The translations under genes were made by a program, and so were the position numbers. DNA of 64,000 nt from Gordionus sp. m RMFG-2023. Taxonomy: Eukaryota > Nematomorpha > Gordioida > Chordodea > Parachordodidae. Below the pieces are notes generated by a model. The model was not told the origin of the DNA, ran no database searches, and saw nothing but the letters and a program-made list of their open reading frames with translations. The DNA lies in NCBI RefSeq assembly GCF_954871325.1, contig NC_088776.1, forward strand, positions 25,220,508 through 25,284,507, given 5' to 3'. Positions 61,011 to 64,000 of this stretch are shown in pieces. Each line of letters starts with the position of its first letter. Position 1 is the stretch's first letter.

Positions 61011-62859
61011 CAGGCGCGTACGCAGAAATTTGGTCTGGGGGGGGGGGGATAATAAATTTTTTAAGAAATAATATTTTTAATTAAAAATACTAAGCATAAA
61101 TTTATTAGGATTAATAACTTTTCTAATACACAATTTTAAACTAATGTGAATTAAAAAAATTATATATATAAACCGGCATTTAAATGTGAATCATAAAATA
61201 TAAAGTGAATATAACCCACGATATGAATCACTTAAATGACCCAAAATTGAAATTTGAATTTTTTGAGCTTTTAAAATATATAAAGTATAAAAAATTTAAA
61301 TGTTGTAAATATAAATTAATACACAAAAAGTTTCTTAGGAATAATTGTATTTTGTATGTTTTGAGCTAATTTTTCAATTATCAATCCTTGCTTGGCGTTT
61401 AATGTCTATGAATATTCAAAAGATCCAAATCATTCAATCTACTTCAGATGTTGTATTTCATAGGTATGTTTTTCACAGACTTGCAGGCCCGGCTCCCGAA
61501 TTTTAATTTTTTTAAATATACCCGGGCCGGGCTCGTAATTTTTTTTTTTAAAAACACCCGGGCTGGGCCTGAAAATTTTTTAAGAAAAAATATCCGAGCC
61601 GATAGGTATATTTTAAAACCAAATATTTGAAATCGCCATTATTAGCTATAAATATCAAAAATAAATATAATTTATTTTAAAAAATTCGGGCTAAGCCAGC
61701 CGGGACGGGCCTGAAAATATTTTAAAAAAAAACCCGGGCCGGAAAAAATTTTAAAATAAAATCTGGGCCTGGTCCTGCAAATGGTACCTCTGCAAGGCTC
61801 TGTTATTCTTCTTAAAAAAGTGAATGTTCTCTCATTAGTTTACTAAAGAGCTGCTAATATATATATAACCATTTTAATAATTGGGAGTATAATCTAAAAT
61901 GTGTTTGAAATAAAAAGCATCCATAGCATTTTTTGGGACTGTATCAACCATAGTTAATCTTTTAATCATAGTTATTCAGCTAATAAGGCATTATAAGATA
62001 TTTTAACATCTTCATGATAAAAATATAACAAATATTTATATTTTTTTTCTATCACCATATGAAAAAGGTTGGGAGAGGGGACATTTGTTTTATAATACTC
62101 TTCTACTGATCCTATATTAATGTTTTGATGATGAGCTTGCTTGCTGCAAGTCGAGGGGGACAAATATTTAACACGTATAGCTCTGCTTTTGACTCAACAA
62201 TAACATATAAAATATGAAATTCTTCAACAACACTAGCTCTATTTCCTTGAGTTCTAATAAAATGCTCTCCTCTATTCTCATCTTCTTAATCAAGTCAATG
62301 TTATGTTTTTGAAAAGTATTACATAAAATAGTTGTATAATTAAATAATACATTCTAATGAGAAAAAAAATTTGAAATAAGTATTGAATCCAATAATTTTC
62401 TTGCTTCTGAGGAAATATTTCTTTTAAGCCATTGTGATATAATAATCAGCTCTTCTAACTCCAAAATAGCTGTTACTGTGGCGGAGACTCGATCTCGTTG
62501 GACAAGCTTGCAATTTTTTTCTCCCTGTTGGACAAGGAGTTTCAGAGATAATTATTATTTTATTAGAAATTTAGATAAATATTACGCCACTAAAATTTGA
62601 AAATAATAGGTAAATTACGCCAAGGAAAACTTGAAATTGAAATTGATTGATAAAATAACTTAGTAGATGAATGTGATAAATAAATGTAATTAAATATATA
62701 TATATATATAATATATGAGATAAGAATAAATATTAACAAATATAAATTAATATTAACAATAATATTTTTGAAAAATATAATCCGGCATCTGCATTTTTTG
62801 GCTTTGGGGGGGGGGGGGGGTTTGTCCCCCTGTCTCCCCCCCCGCTGCGTACGCGCCTG
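61011..62859 (-). mobile_element. hAT relic, copy 2 of the CAGGCGCGTACGCAG family, perfect target duplication
   Basis: CAGGCGCGTACGCAG (61011) and its exact inverse CTGCGTACGCGCCTG (ending 62859) are flanked by perfect CTTAATAT duplications (61003-61010 and 62860-62867). G or C runs follow each end. The left ~370 bp and the coding pieces match copy 1 (18538-20140): MSPSTCSKQAHHQNINIGSV, then EEYYKTNVP near 62100-62163, and the ACxxRWS-type region near 62470-62510. The transposase is broken and partly deleted. A GC-rich element of about 320 bp is nested at 61478-61797. The unaltered CpG-rich ends suggest a younger insertion than copy 1. Confidence 0.9.
61478..61797. mobile_element. Nested GC-rich-ended MITE
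   Basis: Interrupts the hAT at 61011 relative to copy 1: TGTTTTTCACAG on one side and CTGTTATTCTTCTTAAA on the other are continuous in copy 1 (about 19078-19096). The ends read ACTTGCAGGCCCGGCT and (inverted) CTTGCAGAGGTACC, and both sides carry CCCGGGCCGGG-type patches around an A+T core. No ORF. Confidence 0.65.
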
Positions 62860-62867
62860 CTTAATAT

Positions 62868-63259
62868 TAATGGTTAGAATTTTGAACATTTTACTACTAT
62901 TTAACATTTCTTTATTTTATAACTTTTTTTAAACTAATTCCAATATTTTTATAAAACAATCATAAAAATCATAATAATACAAAAAATATATATAAAAATT
63001 CTTTTCTTTGTTTTACAATTATTATATTCCTCCGCGTTAATTCTTTATCAATCAATATAAACAAAAATCAATATTTTTTATGTTTCTAAATATATATTAA
63101 TAATTGATTGACATTTATCATTTAATAATATTAATATTGATAAATATATATATATAATATACCAACATATATGAAATATCTAATACAAATATATATGAAA
63201 TATATATCAATAGGCAGAAACAATGGTTTAGGAAGCCCCATAAGGCAGTTTGACTATCC
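62868..63259. other. A+T-rich spacer
   Basis: Dominated by TATATA and ATATAT repeats. No gene or element end is recognised. Confidence 0.4.
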
Positions 63260-63261
63260 TT

Positions 63262-63640
63262 AAGATTGAGGTCTGCTAAATATAATTAACAATTTATAAA
63301 AAATCCAGGCTTCTGCAGCAAGCTCATCATTTTTACTGTAAAGAAGCGTTAACATCTTGATAAATGCAATTTTCTGTGATTTTTCTCAAGTCAAATTTTG
63401 ACAAATGAATATATAGTTTTTTTTTGTAATTTTCTATTATCTACCATGGCGAAAACCGAAATTTTTTCCCATGCCATTTCTTTTATACCTTTATTAGTCT
63501 CAACCAAATTTCTAAGATACAAAAATTGCTTATCGATAATAAAATTTTGATTTTTGGAAAAGTCTCATTAACTATTTGATTAATGATTCTACGATATACC
63601 TCAACTAGATATTTGTTAAGGGAATCACTAAGCCGTCCAT
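63262..63640 (-). CDS. Possible exons of an unrecognised gene
   Basis: Minus-strand pieces with protein-like composition: a piece near 63555-63640 reads SDSLNKYLVEVYRRIINQIV, one near 63440-63560 reads IIDKQFLYLRNLVETNKGIK then EMAWEKISVFAM before a GTAGAT donor-like site, and one near 63262-63390 follows an acceptor and reads QKIAFIKMLTLLYSKNDELA then AEAWIFYKLL before a stop. The first two are in different frames without a clear intron between, so this may be a broken copy. The helical, leucine-rich look recalls repeat-helix proteins, but I cannot name it. Confidence 0.3.
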
Positions 63641-64000
63641 ATTAACATTCCTAAAAATACATATTGTTTTACGACTAATTAAATCGATATATTTAAATTC
63701 TACGTATGTGCTGTATAATATCTCATTTCGGACAGTTTTTTATTATAAGATAAAGCAATTTTTTAGCTTTTATTTTTAAAGATGCAAAATCTATCCAAAG
63801 TTAAAGAAAATTTGGCATCTTAAGTTTTCACTCTGAAAATCTAAGTTTTTAGTTTACATATAGGGGAGACGGAGGCTAGTCGCACCGATTTTTGCAAAAC
63901 AGGCTATAACTCCTGTGTTTTTTTAGATGTTATAAAGAACAATTAAATTGATACCTATTAGCTATACTCCATAAAGAAGCCTTATAAATATTTTAAAAAA
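63641..64000. other. A+T-rich edge with a TIR-element-like start
   Basis: TAGGGGAGACGGAGGCTAGT at about 63861-63880 resembles the TAGGGGA starts at 14135 and 45243. Its partner would lie beyond the right edge. No gene is seen. Confidence 0.35.

Overview
The window is a stretch of a very A+T-rich (by eye about three quarters A+T) eukaryotic nuclear genome. It is almost certainly from an animal. The one gene I can name is a P5B-type ATPase of the ATP13A family, split into many exons by GT-AG introns of only about 40-100 bp. Around it lie hAT, Helitron, MITE, LINE, SINE and Ty3/gypsy relics. Tiny introns, strong A+T bias and a flood of hAT elements would suit a reduced or parasitic invertebrate lineage, but the species cannot be fixed from this sequence.

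Layout. 1-420: 3' end of a LINE. 1.4-2.9 kb: an unrecognised minus-strand multi-exon gene. 4.9-9.3 kb: two hAT relics and a repeat ('X') seen both with and without a hAT inserted. 9.6-11.6 kb: a long palindromic (fold-back) element whose left arm was later hit by a tRNA-headed SINE that ends in LINE 3' sequence. 11.6-15.1 kb: hAT and TIR-element pieces. 15.95-16.16 kb: a terminal exon of an unknown gene. 16.6-20.1 kb: two hAT transposase relics. 20.5-21.7 kb: an asparagine-rich unknown gene on the minus strand. 22.6-26.2 kb: MITEs, degenerate tandem repeats and a nested element pair. 27.2-30.0 kb: a hAT with perfect 8-bp target duplications. 31.3-34.1 kb: a polypyrimidine tract and a decayed Ty3/gypsy pol. 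34.1-38.0 kb: a Helitron with both termini visible and an internal satellite with a ~709-bp higher-order period. 38.6-47.4 kb: repeat families, a copied fragment of the 1.4-2.9 kb gene and another hAT relic. 48.36-60.15 kb: the 3' 19 exons of the P5B ATPase, minus strand, with two hATs and MITEs inside its few long introns. 60.2-62.9 kb: a MITE and a hAT with perfect target duplications. 63.2-63.65 kb: possible exons of another unknown gene.

The window is best read as one sizeable host gene and a few small unknown gene pieces embedded in layered transposon debris. Target-site duplications, nesting and one related empty site allow part of the insertion history to be read directly. The P5B ATPase shows how the two layers interact: 15 of its 18 visible introns are 40-102 bp, and the three long ones all carry transposons. 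I see no CRISPR array, rRNA or convincing free-standing tRNA gene.
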